Assembly: GCF_007752535.1 (NCBI RefSeq)
Contig: NZ_CP036427.1
Span: forward strand, 186,001-250,000
From: Tautonia plasticadhaerens
Lineage (GTDB): Bacteria > Planctomycetota > Planctomycetia > Isosphaerales > Isosphaeraceae
DNA: 64,000 nt
Direction: 5' to 3'
Shown in pieces: positions 51,926 to 60,809 of this stretch; within the stretch, counting starts at the first letter, position 1, and every line of letters starts with the position of its first letter. A program made the position numbers and the translations under genes. The notes beneath the pieces were generated by a model. It had not been told where the DNA came from, searched no databases, and was given only the letters and a program-made list of their open reading frames with translations.

Positions 51926-51941
51926 GGCGGAGCAGCGGGGG
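51926..51941 (-). repeat. Variant dispersed repeat core
   Basis: GGCGGAGCAGCGGGGG has an extra C relative to the consensus. It lies 35 bases after the deleted DUF3309 copy, the same relative position as the repeat after the full copy. Confidence 0.5.
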
Positions 51942-51968
51942 CTGATCGCAGCGAAGTCGGTCCACCCC

Positions 51969-52376
51969 TCACTTCTTCCCGGTCGCGTTCCACCTCGGCG
52001 GATAAAACACGAACGTGGCCAGCACGACCAGGCCGAACAGCGTGTAGGCCGTGATGAAGGCCCAGGGCGGCAGGTCGAAGAAGATCACCCGGTGCACCCA
52101 GTGCTCGATGAAGTCCGTCCCGTAGATGTCCTCCTCGCCTGCCAGGCGTCGGAGCGTCTTCTCCAGGGTCGTCAGCGGGCAGACGATGCCGAGCCACGCC
52201 TGGAGGACGACGATGCCGATCATCGCCAGGTGGACGATCCGGAACCAGAAGTTGCGTGCCCAAGGCTTTCCCATCGCCAGGCCGGTCACGATCGCCACCA
52301 GCCCGAAGACGACGAAGGCGACGTAGGAGGCGTGGGCCAGGGCCACGGCGTCCGCCGCGAGGCGATACAGGGACAT
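51969..52376 (-). CDS. DUF2784 family membrane protein
   Basis: The 135-residue protein has four hydrophobic segments, beginning LAHASYVAFVVFGLVAIVTG and including IVHLAMIGIVVLQAWLGIVC and WAFITAYTLFGLVVLATFVF. The motif CPLTTLEKTLRRLAGEEDIY followed by GTDFIEHWVHRVIFFDLP is characteristic of DUF2784. It is an inner-membrane protein of unknown role. The start MSLYRLAADAVALAHASY is well supported by family length. Confidence 0.85.
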   Translation of the reverse strand: MSLYRLAADAVALAHASYVAFVVFGLVAIVTGLAMGKPWARNFWFRIVHLAMIGIVVLQAWLGIVCPLTTLEKTLRRLAGEEDIYGTDFIEHWVHRVIFFDLPPWAFITAYTLFGLVVLATFVFYPPRWNATGKK

Positions 52377-52401
52377 GGTTGCCTCCCGCAGACGTTGACG
52401 G

Positions 52402-52432
52402 CCCCTGCTCCGTGGCGGCTCATCTAGCCGCC
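52402..52432 (+). repeat. Dispersed repeat core (variant) with 7-bp hairpin
   Basis: CCCCTGCTCCG, then GGCGGCT, loop CATCT, AGCCGCC (52414-52432). Confidence 0.65.
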
Positions 52433-52567
52433 TTCTCCACGAGGGTGAGGCACTCGAAAGAGACCCCGCCGATCACGGTCGATGCGGTCGCCCCTCCACT
52501 CCGCTAGCCAATACAGAACGTCAATGGCCTGCCGTTCGACATGCGACCGGGAGATCGGGACGGAGAC

Positions 52568-52599
52568 GCCCGGCAGAGCCGGGCTTGCGGAGCAGGGGC
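52568..52599 (-). repeat. Dispersed repeat: 7-bp hairpin then exact core
   Basis: GCCCGGC, loop AGA, GCCGGGC (52568-52584), then GCGGAGCAGGGGC (52587-52599). Confidence 0.7.
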
Positions 52600-52627
52600 G
52601 GAGGCAGAAAAGGTCTGACCTGCCCCT

Positions 52628-52864
52628 CTATCTTCGAGTCTGGCCAAGCCAAATCTGATGGAGGGTTCCCCCGGTTGCCAGCATGACAATTCCCAGCAGC
52701 AGGCCGGCGATTACAAATCTGGAGGTGTATTGAGTGATTTGCCTGGAAAACAGGAACATGGATGAGACCGATCCAATAATCAGCAGGCCACCGCCCACCC
52801 AGCAGGTTACAATTGCGATCGTCCACTTGCCCAGCTTCCGGTCGGCCACGAAGTCCCTCCTCAA
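52628..52864 (-). CDS. Small two-helix membrane protein
   Basis: The 78-residue protein begins MRRDFVADRKLGKWTIAIVT and has two hydrophobic segments (WTIAIVTCWVGGGLLIIGSV and FVIAGLLLGIVMLATGGTLH). Base composition is lower in GC than nearby genes. AGGAGG precedes the ATG. No family is recognised. Confidence 0.6.
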   Translation of the reverse strand: MRRDFVADRKLGKWTIAIVTCWVGGGLLIIGSVSSMFLFSRQITQYTSRFVIAGLLLGIVMLATGGTLHQIWLGQTRR

Positions 52865-52872
52865 CCATCAGC

Positions 52873-53088
52873 ATGTGCGACTTTGCCAAAGTCGGTGCGT
52901 GCTCGACTTCGGTACCATTCTACCAGAAGGTCTGCCTGCTCGTCAGCCTGGCCGGCGACGATGACTTCGAGCCGAAGAACCTGCTCTCCCCCGTCATCTT
53001 CTTCATGATCGGGGCCGTCCTCGGCTCAGCGACGGCCTGCACCTTCGCCCCCGGCCGCTTCCTGAGGGGAGCGGCCTGGCGGAAGTGA
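52873..53088 (+). CDS. Small membrane protein, first of a tandem pair
   Basis: The 71-residue protein from ATG 52873 has one clear hydrophobic region (LLSPVIFFMIGAVLGSATAC) preceded by a polar N-terminus (FYQKVCLLVSLAGDDDFEPK). The stop TGA is directly followed by the ATG of the next small gene, suggesting coupling. Function unknown. Confidence 0.5.
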   Translation: MCDFAKVGACSTSVPFYQKVCLLVSLAGDDDFEPKNLLSPVIFFMIGAVLGSATACTFAPGRFLRGAAWRK

Positions 53089-53220
53089 ATGAGGCTGATC
53101 GGCACGGAGAGCGTCGCGGTGGCCCGGCTGGTGTGCCTGGGCTTCATGCTGCTCTTCCTGGGCTTCGTCTGGATGATGGCCTGGGCCGTGTGGTCGGACT
53201 TTCAGCGGGGCATGTTGTGA
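53089..53220 (+). CDS. Very small membrane protein, second of a tandem pair
   Basis: The 43-residue frame starts on the base after the preceding stop and reads MRLIGTESVAVARLVCLGFM, LLFLGFVWMMAWAVW and a short polar tail. One transmembrane helix is evident. It is short, so the call rests on the tight coupling and composition. Confidence 0.45.
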   Translation: MRLIGTESVAVARLVCLGFMLLFLGFVWMMAWAVWSDFQRGML

Positions 53221-53273
53221 GGGCCGGGAACGGCCCTGCTCCCGGCTCGCCGGCCCCAATCCCCCGGCCGTCG

Positions 53274-53338
53274 AAGACGGCCGCGTCAGCGGGGCGACAC
53301 GATGCCGAGACGCCGCGATCCCGGATCGCCCCATGAGG
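53274..53338. repeat. Diverged intergenic repeat, partial copy
   Basis: Shares AGACGGCCGCGTCAGCGGG and the following GATGCC..GACGCC and CCGGA.CGCCCCATGA blocks with 49040-49102. Confidence 0.5.
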
Positions 53339-53481
53339 ACACATCAGTTGCGACGCAGCACGCCTGCGGGAACGAACGGTTCCCGGCGGTTTTCGGTAGC
53401 ATCCGGACCGGCGGGCGGATCAACTCATATTCTGAGGGAACAAGCTCCCGGTCCGAATGACTGGCGGCGAGGGTTGCCACG

Positions 53482-53961
53482 ATGGACGACAACCGCGTGC
53501 GGGGCTTCATCACGCGTGAGCGATGGCTCCTCGGCAAGACCCCCCGGGAGATGGCCCGGCTCCTGGGCTTCCACGAATCTCGAATGGCCAGGGGGGCGAA
53601 GTTCTACGCCCTGCTGGCCCTTCCCTCGAATGATCAGTTCAAGTTCGCCGGCCATACGCACTGGCCCGGCGGCACGCCCATAGGTAGTGGCGTCGACCTA
53701 TGGCCCGATGCCCACGCCAAGATCGATCGACAGTGGATGCCCGACCCGGAGACGCGTGCGAAGAACAACGTCCGCCTCTCCTGGCGGCTGACCGGCCCGG
53801 AGCGGCTCATCAAGGTCGTCACGCACGTGCAGCACGACGCGAACATGGAAAGCCTCGTCCAGTATCCGCCCGGTGCCGGCATCGAGCAGTGGAAACTCCT
53901 GGCTGAGTTGCCGGCAGTCCTGGTCGTCGACCTCGGCCCCGATGATCGCTACCGGCCGTGA
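53482..53961 (+). CDS. Hypothetical protein
   Basis: The 159-residue protein reads MDDNRVRGFITRERWLLGKT, PREMARLLGFHESRMARGAK, then HTHWPGGTPIGSGVDLWPDA and NNVRLSWRLTGPERLIKVVT. The first 40 residues could form a small helical domain. Composition is natural and codon use GC-rich. No family is recognised and no signal peptide is seen. Confidence 0.5.
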   Translation: MDDNRVRGFITRERWLLGKTPREMARLLGFHESRMARGAKFYALLALPSNDQFKFAGHTHWPGGTPIGSGVDLWPDAHAKIDRQWMPDPETRAKNNVRLSWRLTGPERLIKVVTHVQHDANMESLVQYPPGAGIEQWKLLAELPAVLVVDLGPDDRYRP

Positions 53962-54049
53962 GCCCCGATCCGGCCCGATGGACAATCGGGGGACTCGATG
54001 ACCAGGAGTCGGATTCTCTCGGGAGGATTCGACCTGGGCGAGTACGCCT

Positions 54050-54085
54050 GCCGCCATCCTGGCGGCGGGGCGGCGGAGCAGGGGC
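54050..54085 (-). repeat. Dispersed repeat: 6-bp hairpin then exact core
   Basis: GCCGCC, loop ATCCT, GGCGGC (54050-54066), then GGCGGAGCAGGGGC (54072-54085). Confidence 0.65.
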
Positions 54086-54204
54086 GACGCGAGTGACTTC
54101 ATCCATCACGATGATGGGCAACCCTGGGTACCGGGCCGGCCGGCCGGGCGTATTCTCGGGTCTGGTGCCGGAGTATCACTGCTTCCTCGGATGGAGACGG
54201 CGAC

Positions 54205-54801
54205 ATGACGGGATCACGATCGTCGATGCTGATTGCGGCGGTAGGGTTCACGGGTTGGCTGACAGTCGCGGGACTCGCACCGGCGACCGAGGTCGCGGGA
54301 ATCGTGACCTTCGGGGGGGAGCCTCTGGCTACTGGCAGAGTGATCTTCCACCTCGACGATGGCGAGTTCGTCGGGAGCAAAGTCAGGGACGGCAAGTACT
54401 CCGTGTCCCGAGTCCCCGCCGGCCAGTGGCGGATCACGATCGAGGGCGAATCGATCCCTCCCCGCTACTCATCCGAGGATCGATCGGGGCTCGTCGCGGC
54501 GATCAGGGAGGGCTCCAACACCATCGATCTGGATTTGGCGGGTCAGAGTCGGCCGCATCCGTCCACGGCCGGCGATCACCCCTTGGACATTAAGCCTGTC
54601 CAGGCCGACTCGCCCCTCATGCCACGCTTCCAGATATCCGCCTGGTCGCACCCGGCGGCGACCCGGAATACGGGCGGCTTCATCGCCCCCACGTACGGGG
54701 CCTACATCCTGGACACACGAAGAGGCAAGGTTTGGCTGGTCAAGGAGGGCGGGAAACCGAAGCCGCTCGGGAGCGTCGAGCAGCAAACCCCGTCCCCCTG
54801 A
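54205..54801 (+). CDS. Exported carboxypeptidase-regulatory-like domain protein
   Basis: A signal peptide (LIAAVGFTGWLTVAGLAPAT) precedes a beta-sandwich domain of a kind very frequent in planctomycetes: VAGIVTFGGEPLATGRVIFH, VRDGKYSVSRVPAGQWRITI and IPPRYSSEDRSGLVAAIREG. The last 90 residues (HPLDIKPVQADSPLMPRFQI, then GAYILDTRRGKVWLVKEGGK) form a second short module. It is 198 residues long and should be periplasmic. Its role is unknown; relatives are sugar- or calcium-binding only by guess. Confidence 0.65.
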   Translation: MTGSRSSMLIAAVGFTGWLTVAGLAPATEVAGIVTFGGEPLATGRVIFHLDDGEFVGSKVRDGKYSVSRVPAGQWRITIEGESIPPRYSSEDRSGLVAAIREGSNTIDLDLAGQSRPHPSTAGDHPLDIKPVQADSPLMPRFQISAWSHPAATRNTGGFIAPTYGAYILDTRRGKVWLVKEGGKPKPLGSVEQQTPSP

Positions 54802-54862
54802 CCCTGTGGCTTACGCCCCCGATTTCACCCGAGGGGATGTCCCGGTGGAGCGGACGGGCAAC

Positions 54863-55070
54863 CCGATGCCCTCGACGCCGCGTGGCCGGTCCGCTTCATG
54901 AGGGTAGATATGATATGACACCGCACGAGCATCCCGATGCCATGCCGCTCGACTCGCCCGGGAAACCCATCCAGCCAGTCCACAATCGCTCGCAAGACGC
55001 ACGGACGCGGATTTTGCCCACCTCGCCTTACGATGCCCTACAGGCAACGTGGTGACCTCTGGGGATGACT
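54863..55070. repeat. Diverged intergenic repeat, copy 2 (partner at 49063)
   Basis: Block order and spacing match 49063-49275 over about 210 bases, with the best conserved part around GAGGGTAGATATGATATGA and GCGGATTTTGCC. Confidence 0.5.
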
Positions 55071-55276
55071 CCCACGCCAGGGCGACCGACGACCCGAGGT
55101 GCCCGGGTGCGGTCGGCATCGCGGGATCGTGGGCGGGTGGCCCCGACACGTTCTGTCAGAGCGTCTCAGCGGCCTCCAGTGAGCACTTGTGAACTCCAGA
55201 AGCTCTTTTCCCGGTTGGCCGCTGTGAGGGCTTGCAGGGGCTTCTGGTGACCACCACCGCCACGGGGGCGGGTTGT

Positions 55277-55289
55277 GCGGAGCAGGGGG
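55277..55289 (-). repeat. Dispersed intergenic repeat core
   Basis: GCGGAGCAGGGGG, exact core on the minus strand, 10 bases from the end of the primase gene. Confidence 0.6.
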
Positions 55290-56324
55290 CAGACGAGGCT
55301 ATGCTGGTTCCGGCGGCTCGCCGGTGAACATGTATTCCTTGGCCTTCCGCTTCGTGTAGCTGAACTCCTCATTGACGCACCGGATGATCCCGTCCTTCAC
55401 AAGTAAGCTGACGATCCGCGACACGGTCATCTCGGACTTGGCACCCAGCAACGCGGTGATTCGTTTACGCGGCAGGTAGAACGGCTCCGGGTCGGTGTGA
55501 CGGGACAGGTGCCAGGCGATCGACGCGACGATCCTATACATTTGACCCGGATTGTTGCTCAACGGGAAGGCGTGCTCAGCGGCTTCACGCACCGCCCACG
55601 CGAAGATGTCGTCGCCCTCGGCCGTGCGGACCTTGGGCCAGCAGTCCAGGAAGGCGTACCAGTATTCCTCGACGGGTCGACCGGCACGTTCGCAGTAGGC
55701 GGCGACGGCCCTTTCAAACGGCTCCCCAAGGCCACCCGTGATCGTCCTGAGCCGACGGGCCAGGAGGAAGGTGGACTGCCAATCTGGCAGGTTTCCGTGT
55801 GAAATAGCCAACTCCACCGCCAACTCGATGGCCCTGGCCTCCAAATCGGGCGTCAGGGGTTCAAACTGCTGGACACCCCCCTCCCCCCCCTTTCCTGTGT
55901 AAAGAGTTCCTGAGTTCTCTTGTATACTCCTGATATTCTGGTTACTCGTGATGCCTCTGACTAACAAGGGAGGAGTTCGAGACGCCAACCCCTCGATCGC
56001 CCTCCGCAATGTCGACTGCCTGTAATCTTCCCTGTCTTTCCATTTTGCCCTCTTTGCCAAGTCTGACCTATTGAAAATCCGTTCGATGCGTGCCTGATCG
56101 GGACCGATCTGAGAGGCCAGTAGGCCACAGAGGGCGAGGTCTGCCTCGGAATCGGAGTCGTATCCCGTCGTATCCCCCTCCCAGAGCTTGGCGAACGTGC
56201 TCCCGAGGACTGCCGGAAGCACTTTGACCAGGCTCTCGTCGTCTGTGCGGCCCTCTGCGGGGCCGGAGACTCCCGAAAGACCCTTTTCAGGGGTTTCGCC
56301 GAACAGGCGGCTGTGGAACCCTTC

Positions 56325-57549
56325 TAGTGGTCGTCCGCTATTGAGTTGCCGGGTATAGTCGGTGCAGTTTGATCCGGGCATCCGCCGTGGTGAACTGCCA
56401 CCGAATGCCCACCATCCGCTCGTTGCGGTCCTCCTCCCACGCCGCGACCTCCCGCTTCAGTTCCTCGCTCGACCCGATCCGCCGGTCCAGGCACTGCCTC
56501 GCCAGCACCGACAGCTCGATCTCCGCCATGTTCAGCCAACTCCCGTGCTTCGGCGTGTGGTGGATCTCCAACTTCCCGGCGATCCGACGGGCCCGCTCCG
56601 GCGGGAACGCCTCGTACAGCGAGGCGATCTTGTGCGTGTTCAGGTTGTCCATCACCAGCACGACCTTCTCCGCCTCCTCGTGCACCTCCTCCACCAGCCA
56701 ACGCACCACCTCGGCGAAGTCCAACGCCGTCCGACGCTCGGTGACGTGGACCGCACGCCACCCCAGCAGCGGCATCGTCACCATGAACAGGTTGGCCGTC
56801 CCGTTGCGGACGTATTCGTGATCGAACCGCTCGAGCCGCCCTGGCGCTGCCGGGATCGGCACGACCGTCTCGCCGATCAGTTGCTTGCTCGCCTCGTCGA
56901 GGCAGACCAGCGGTCGCGTCTCGTCGTAGGGCCGGTGGTAGACCTCCAGCACGTCCTCCATCGCCGCCACGAACTCGGCGTTCGCCTCCGGCGGGATGCA
57001 CCACTGCTGCTTCAGATGCGGCCTCAGTTCGCTTTTTTCAAAGAGCGGCGCACCGTCTCGTCGGAGATCGAGGGGACGATCTCCAACTCGACGAGCTTGT
57101 CGGCCAGCAATCGCATCGTCCAGGCCTTGCGGCCGTCGGGGGGCTCCGAGCAGGCCAGGGCGATCAACTTCGCCTCGGCCCGGCCGTCGAGGGCCCGCTG
57201 GCGGCTGGGACGGGCCTGCGTCTTGCGGACCAGGGCGGCCTCCAGGCCCTGCTCGACGAACCGCTGGCGGACCCGCTCGATGGTGGCGACAGAGACCTCG
57301 ACGGCCTCGGCGATGCGGTCGTCGGGCCAGGCGGGCCCGCCCTCGGCGGCATCAGCCTTGAGGAGGATGCGGGCATGGGCCAGTTTCAGAGCGGAGGCCT
57401 TGCCGGCGGAGATGAGATCGAGGAGGGCCTGGCGTTCGTCGGCGGTGAGCGTCACGATGTACTTCTTCATGTCGATGCTCCTGAAGCGGTTAGGGCTCCA
57501 GGAGAACCGATTGCAGCCCATCCCTCAAGTCGTCAGTGGCCGACCACTA
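56325..57549 (-). mobile_element. IS630-family element, type A copy 2 (1225 bp)
   Basis: Same ends and length as 14639-15863, with target TA at 56325-56326 and 57548-57549. Almost base-identical to copy 1. It sits inside the primase-polymerase gene in the same orientation as that gene. Confidence 0.9.
56338..57470 (-). CDS. IS630 transposase, second type A copy (OrfA/OrfB, probable -1 frameshift)
   Basis: OrfA runs from ATG 57470 to 57024 and OrfB to 56338. The A6 slip site is at 57033-57038. The only protein difference seen from copy 1 is Gly for Glu in RIGSSEELKR against RIESSEELKR. Both the helix-turn-helix and the DDE residues (CLDEASKQL, VMDNLNTHK, NMAEIELSV) are kept, so the element looks active. 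Confidence 0.85.
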
Positions 57550-58241
57550 GGGCCTCCTGGCGAGCTTCTATCGTCGTCGGGGTGTCGGGCAGGTGGTGCC
57601 CCGTTACGGTGAAGTAGCGATCCCGGCAATAGACCTCGATGTTGCCCTTTCTCTTGCCCTTGACCCCCGGCAAGCCGCCCCGGACGAACAGCTTGACGCC
57701 GGTCCCGGAGGGCGACACCTCCGTATACGAGTTGATCTCATCAACGATCGACTGGGCCCAGGGCTCCAACCCTCCCGTGGTCGCGTCGCGGCAGTCGTCC
57801 AGGTCGATGCCCGCGAAGGGGTCGCTCTCCGCGAAGGCGAAGCCGACGCCGGCGAGGTCGCTCCGCTTGCGGGCGGCAGCGAGGGCCTCGTCGAAGGTGT
57901 GCCACGACGCCGGGTCGGTGGGGTCGATCATCTTCCCGTCGCGGCAAGAGACGGGGGGCTTCCCCCATTTGGGCTCTCCTTGCCGATCCCGGCTGATCCG
58001 GCCCTTCTTGTCTCTCCGTTCTCGGTAGTCCCATCCCACCCATTGGGGGAGGGCTTTCATCGCTCCCGGGATGGCCTCATCGCGGACCTCGGGTGCTGCT
58101 GGCTTCTGTTGCTGTGTCTTCGGCATGATCCTGCTCGCGGACGCCCGGCCTGGTTGAGCCCGGACGCCCGCTTACTCCTCCATGGATGAACTATCACCGT
58201 CGCCGTTAATGCCTGTGTCGGCGGGACTTTTCTGCGGTCAG

Positions 58242-58754
58242 TCATTTGAGGGATTGATCACAGGACCATTCGGCCAGTTGCTCCGCCAGATCATCCTGGA
58301 GTTGGCCCATAGCCCACTCTCCGATCTCCTGGGCGGCGTCCTGCTGCTGACGCGTGGTCATCGCTCGCCCCTCGGCGACGCGATCCGGGAGATGCAGCAA
58401 ATCGTCCAGAAAACCACGGAGACTCCGCTCGATCTGCCCTGCGACATCCCGGCTGATTTCGACGCCACCGTGCTGCAGGTATCCGACGATGTCTCGCAGG
58501 GCGGGGATCAATACCTCGTCGAGCGGATCGGCGATGTGCCCGAAGATGCAGGCCAAGGAATCTCCGTTGATGATGCACGCCTCGAACTGGATCTGGAGTT
58601 CATCGTCCACCGTGAAGGCGTATCTCTTGAGCCTGGGGAAGGCACAGTTCGGATCATCGGGCATGAGAATAATCGTCTTGCGTGCGGCACCGGCCCGGCG
58701 AGGCACCGGCCCGCCAGCGATCCCCTCTCCCGCGACATCAAATACGTCGTCCAT
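58242..58754 (-). CDS. Hypothetical protein upstream of the primase gene
   Basis: The 170-residue protein begins MDDVFDVAGEGIAGGPVPRR and continues RLKRYAFTVDDELQIQFEAC, IINGDSLACIFGHIADPLDE and ISRDVAGQIERSLRGFLDDL. It is mixed alpha/beta and acidic at the end (AEQLAEWSCDQSLK). No family is recognised. It precedes the primase-polymerase gene by 115 bases on the same strand and probably belongs to the same mobile element. Confidence 0.6.
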   Translation of the reverse strand: MDDVFDVAGEGIAGGPVPRRAGAARKTIILMPDDPNCAFPRLKRYAFTVDDELQIQFEACIINGDSLACIFGHIADPLDEVLIPALRDIVGYLQHGGVEISRDVAGQIERSLRGFLDDLLHLPDRVAEGRAMTTRQQQDAAQEIGEWAMGQLQDDLAEQLAEWSCDQSLK

Positions 58755-59096
58755 CGTGTCGTATCCCTCCGTGCTGTAGGTCCGAGTTGGGCTCGCCGCT
58801 CACACCGAAACGCAACACTCAGATGCGTGCACGCAATCTGATTTCAGCTAGTAACTCTCGAAGGGATGCAAGACTGGGACGAGATGTTCTAAAAGAACAC
58901 CCCTTTGGCGGCTCATTCTATTCTAACAATGCATTAGACCGCGTCTATTCTGGCTTTATGTATACCAAATTTGACCGGTCTGTGACTGTCAGGAGGCCAT
59001 CGATTCGTGCCCCATCAGGGACGATTGCCGGCCAGGGCATCATTCCAGCGTCATTCGAGAGGTTGCGTTCCCTGCTGCGTTGCGTAGAATTTCGTC
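58755..59096. other. Divergent intergenic region of lower GC
   Basis: About 340 bases between divergent genes of the putative integrated element. GC is low around 58880-58990, which fits promoters for both directions; no operator is recognised. Confidence 0.4.
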
Positions 59097-59792
59097 ATGA
59101 CGATCGAGATAGAAGCTCTCAGACTGGCCCTCCTTCGTGCCGACGCCCTGATGAGGGATTTGACGGCCGAAGCGTTCCGTCGCCGGGACGATGACCTGAC
59201 GGGGCGGCTCTTAGAGGCGGGCCGCTGCATGTCGGAGGTCTTCCGGCACATCGAGACGAAGCGTCCGGCACCAGCCGGGGATACGTCATCCTCGGTCGAA
59301 GGGCGAGCCGGACCCGCCGCCCACGCCGGACCCGTGCGGAGGGTGGCGGAGCTAGACCCGTCACTATCAGTGCCGGAGGGCTATCCCCGGTTTCACCGCG
59401 AAGGTGAGAAGCTGGTAAAGATAGATTGGTCGGGCAAGAAGCGGGTCGAGTATCGCCACGCCTGCTGCCTCGAAGACGTGGTGCTGCTCGCCTCCCGGCT
59501 CTGTCAGCGATCCCGGGCAGGGGAGCCGGTCAAGCTGAGCGAGATCACGCCGCTAGAGACCGACGAGGGCCGGCCGCTGCCGAACCACCAGGTCTATGCG
59601 GCGGTCGATTGGCTCAAGGAGATCGGGCTGCTCGAAAAGCACGGCCGGAAGGGCTACATGATGCCCGACGTGTCCGACCTGGAGGGTCGGATCGCGGCCT
59701 CCTGGTCCCGACTTCCCGATCAATCCGTCCCATCCGATGACACGCGACGGGACTCCGCCGCTTATTCTGAGCAAACTCCGACGCCGGTCTAG
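59097..59792 (+). CDS. Hypothetical protein with winged-helix-like C-terminal part
   Basis: The 231-residue protein has a helical N-terminus (MTIEIEALRLALLRADALMR) and, after a Pro/Ala-rich linker, a domain reading FHREGEKLVKIDWSGKKRVE, CLEDVVLLASRLCQRSRAGE, then PNHQVYAAVDWLKEIGLLEK and HGRKGYMM. The last part has the look of a winged helix in which the final strand is GLLEKHGRKGYMM. It is likely a DNA-binding protein of the mobile element. It overlaps the end of the convergent HTH gene. Confidence 0.6.
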   Translation: MTIEIEALRLALLRADALMRDLTAEAFRRRDDDLTGRLLEAGRCMSEVFRHIETKRPAPAGDTSSSVEGRAGPAAHAGPVRRVAELDPSLSVPEGYPRFHREGEKLVKIDWSGKKRVEYRHACCLEDVVLLASRLCQRSRAGEPVKLSEITPLETDEGRPLPNHQVYAAVDWLKEIGLLEKHGRKGYMMPDVSDLEGRIAASWSRLPDQSVPSDDTRRDSAAYSEQTPTPV

Positions 59793-60041
59793 CGGCTCGT
59801 TTCGAAAATAGAATGAACTGGTCGGCATGCCCGCCCAGGCATCATAATCAATCCGCTCGCGGAGTCGGTCTAGCTCTACGCGGCTGTAGCGGTAGAGCTT
59901 CCCCCTCGGACCTTGCTCGACCCGCGTCGGCTCGATCTCGCCCCTGCGACGCCACCATTCCAGGGTCGAGCGGTGGATGTCGAGGTAGCGGGCGGCACCG
60001 CATGTCCCGATCAGATCGTCGTTTGTCTTCAGTCTCGGCAT
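59553..60041 (-). CDS. Excisionase-like helix-turn-helix protein
   Basis: ATG at 60041 is preceded by GGGAGG at a good distance. The first 75 residues form an HTH_17/MerR-type module: LIGTCGAARYLDIHRSTLEW, WRRRGEIEPTRVEQGPRGKL and YRYSRVELDRLRERIDYDAW. Proteins of this type serve as excisionases or copy-number regulators of integrated elements. After residue 80 the frame runs antisense through the 59097 gene and may have replaced the native C-terminus. It marks the probable right end of the primase-carrying element. Confidence 0.65.
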   Translation of the reverse strand: MPRLKTNDDLIGTCGAARYLDIHRSTLEWWRRRGEIEPTRVEQGPRGKLYRYSRVELDRLRERIDYDAWAGMPTSSFYFRNEPLDRRRSLLRISGGVPSRVIGWDGLIGKSGPGGRDPTLQVGHVGHHVALPAVLFEQPDLLEPIDRRIDLVVRQRPALVGL

Positions 60042-60409
60042 CGATTGCCTCCCATGCACCAGTTTAGACTCCTCCTATACGACATATACACCGGATCGAC
60101 CCCTGAGCCGCTGATCGGTTCGGGGACGCGAGACGCCGGGGTGGCTGTTGCCGCGAGTCGCCCTATCTCCGGACGTGGAAGTGTTTTGTGTCGAGGAATC
60201 CCCGCGGCAAGAGTCGAGAGGAGCGTCGGGGTGACCACCCCCAGCCGCAACGACTGGCAACGAAATACCAGAAAGTCGCCTTTCCCGATGTGGTTGCTAT
60301 ATATGGGGATACGGGCGGCACCCTTGTCGCGGGTGCCGATTTGCGTTGCCGCGGATCGCAGTACAAGGGGAATCGAGGGGGTCGGTGGCGACGGCGAACA
60401 GACCCGTCG

Positions 60410-60442
60410 CCCCTGCTCCGCCCGCCGGCTGAAAGCCGGCGG
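60410..60442 (+). repeat. Dispersed intergenic repeat core with 9-bp hairpin
   Basis: CCCCTGCTCCGCC (60410-60422), overlapping CCGCCGGCT, loop GAA, AGCCGGCGG (60422-60442). Confidence 0.7.
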
Positions 60443-60557
60443 ACTCTCAAGCTCGCCCCGTGAAATGACACTATCACTACCACTTTGCGAGCCTCTTGAT
60501 CGCCTCCGCCTCGCTCGCGGGCGAAGAACTCCTCCAAGCTGGCGGCCGGTATGCCCT

Positions 60558-60674
60558 TCAGCCGGGGAACGGAGTCGATTGGCCCCGTCGAGCTTCAGTG
60601 CCCGCGAGGAGCCGTGCGACCCAGCCGCCTACCGCTCCGGTCGCACCGGTGACCAAGATCCTCACTCGGTGCAT
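60558..60674 (-). pseudogene. NAD(P)-binding Rossmann (SDR/NmrA-like) N-terminal remnant
   Basis: The 38-codon frame MHRVRILVTGATGAVGGWVA continues with RLLAGTEARRG and stops. VTGATGAVGxxVARLLA is the dinucleotide-binding start of atypical short-chain dehydrogenases. The rest of the domain is missing. Downstream in another frame SLEEFFARER might be the end of the same gene, implying a large internal deletion. Confidence 0.5.
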
Positions 60675-60809
60675 TTATTGCGGAGGGTCGCGGCCCCCCA
60701 TCAGAATGATGAATGCCCGAGGCGGGATATCACCCACAATGACCCTGAATCAGGGCGTGTAGGCTCGGAGACGCGAAGCTCCGGAAACAGCCACTAATAT
60801 GCCTCACGA

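Larger units (their letters stand above)
54802..55298. other. Intergenic region with two repeat types
   Basis: No gene is recognised in about 500 bases. It includes the diverged repeat copy 54863-55070 and a dispersed repeat core at 55277-55289. Confidence 0.4.
55299..58126 (-). pseudogene. Primase-polymerase-like replication protein interrupted by IS630
   Basis: The 5' part (58126-57550) reads MKALPQWVGWDYRERRDKKG, GVGFAFAESDPFAGIDLDDC, EVSPSGTGVKLFVRGGLPGV and YCRDRYFTVTGHHLPDTPTT, which is the catalytic half of NrS-1/plasmid-type primase-polymerases. The 3' part (56326-55299) continues EGFHSRLFGETP, then KLWEGDTTGYDSDSEADLAL and IERIFNRSDLAKRAKWKDRE, the helix-bundle domain of the same family. 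A C-terminal winged-helix-like part (RITALLGAKSEMTVSRIVSL) follows. Removing the IS with one TA rejoins EAL to EGFHSR in frame. The gene was therefore intact until the recent insertion. It is probably the replication or mobilisation gene of an integrated element. Confidence 0.8.
60042..60809. other. Intergenic region with repeat core and gene remnant
   Basis: Mostly without recognised genes. It contains the dispersed repeat at 60410-60442 and the SDR-like remnant at 60558-60674. Confidence 0.35.
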
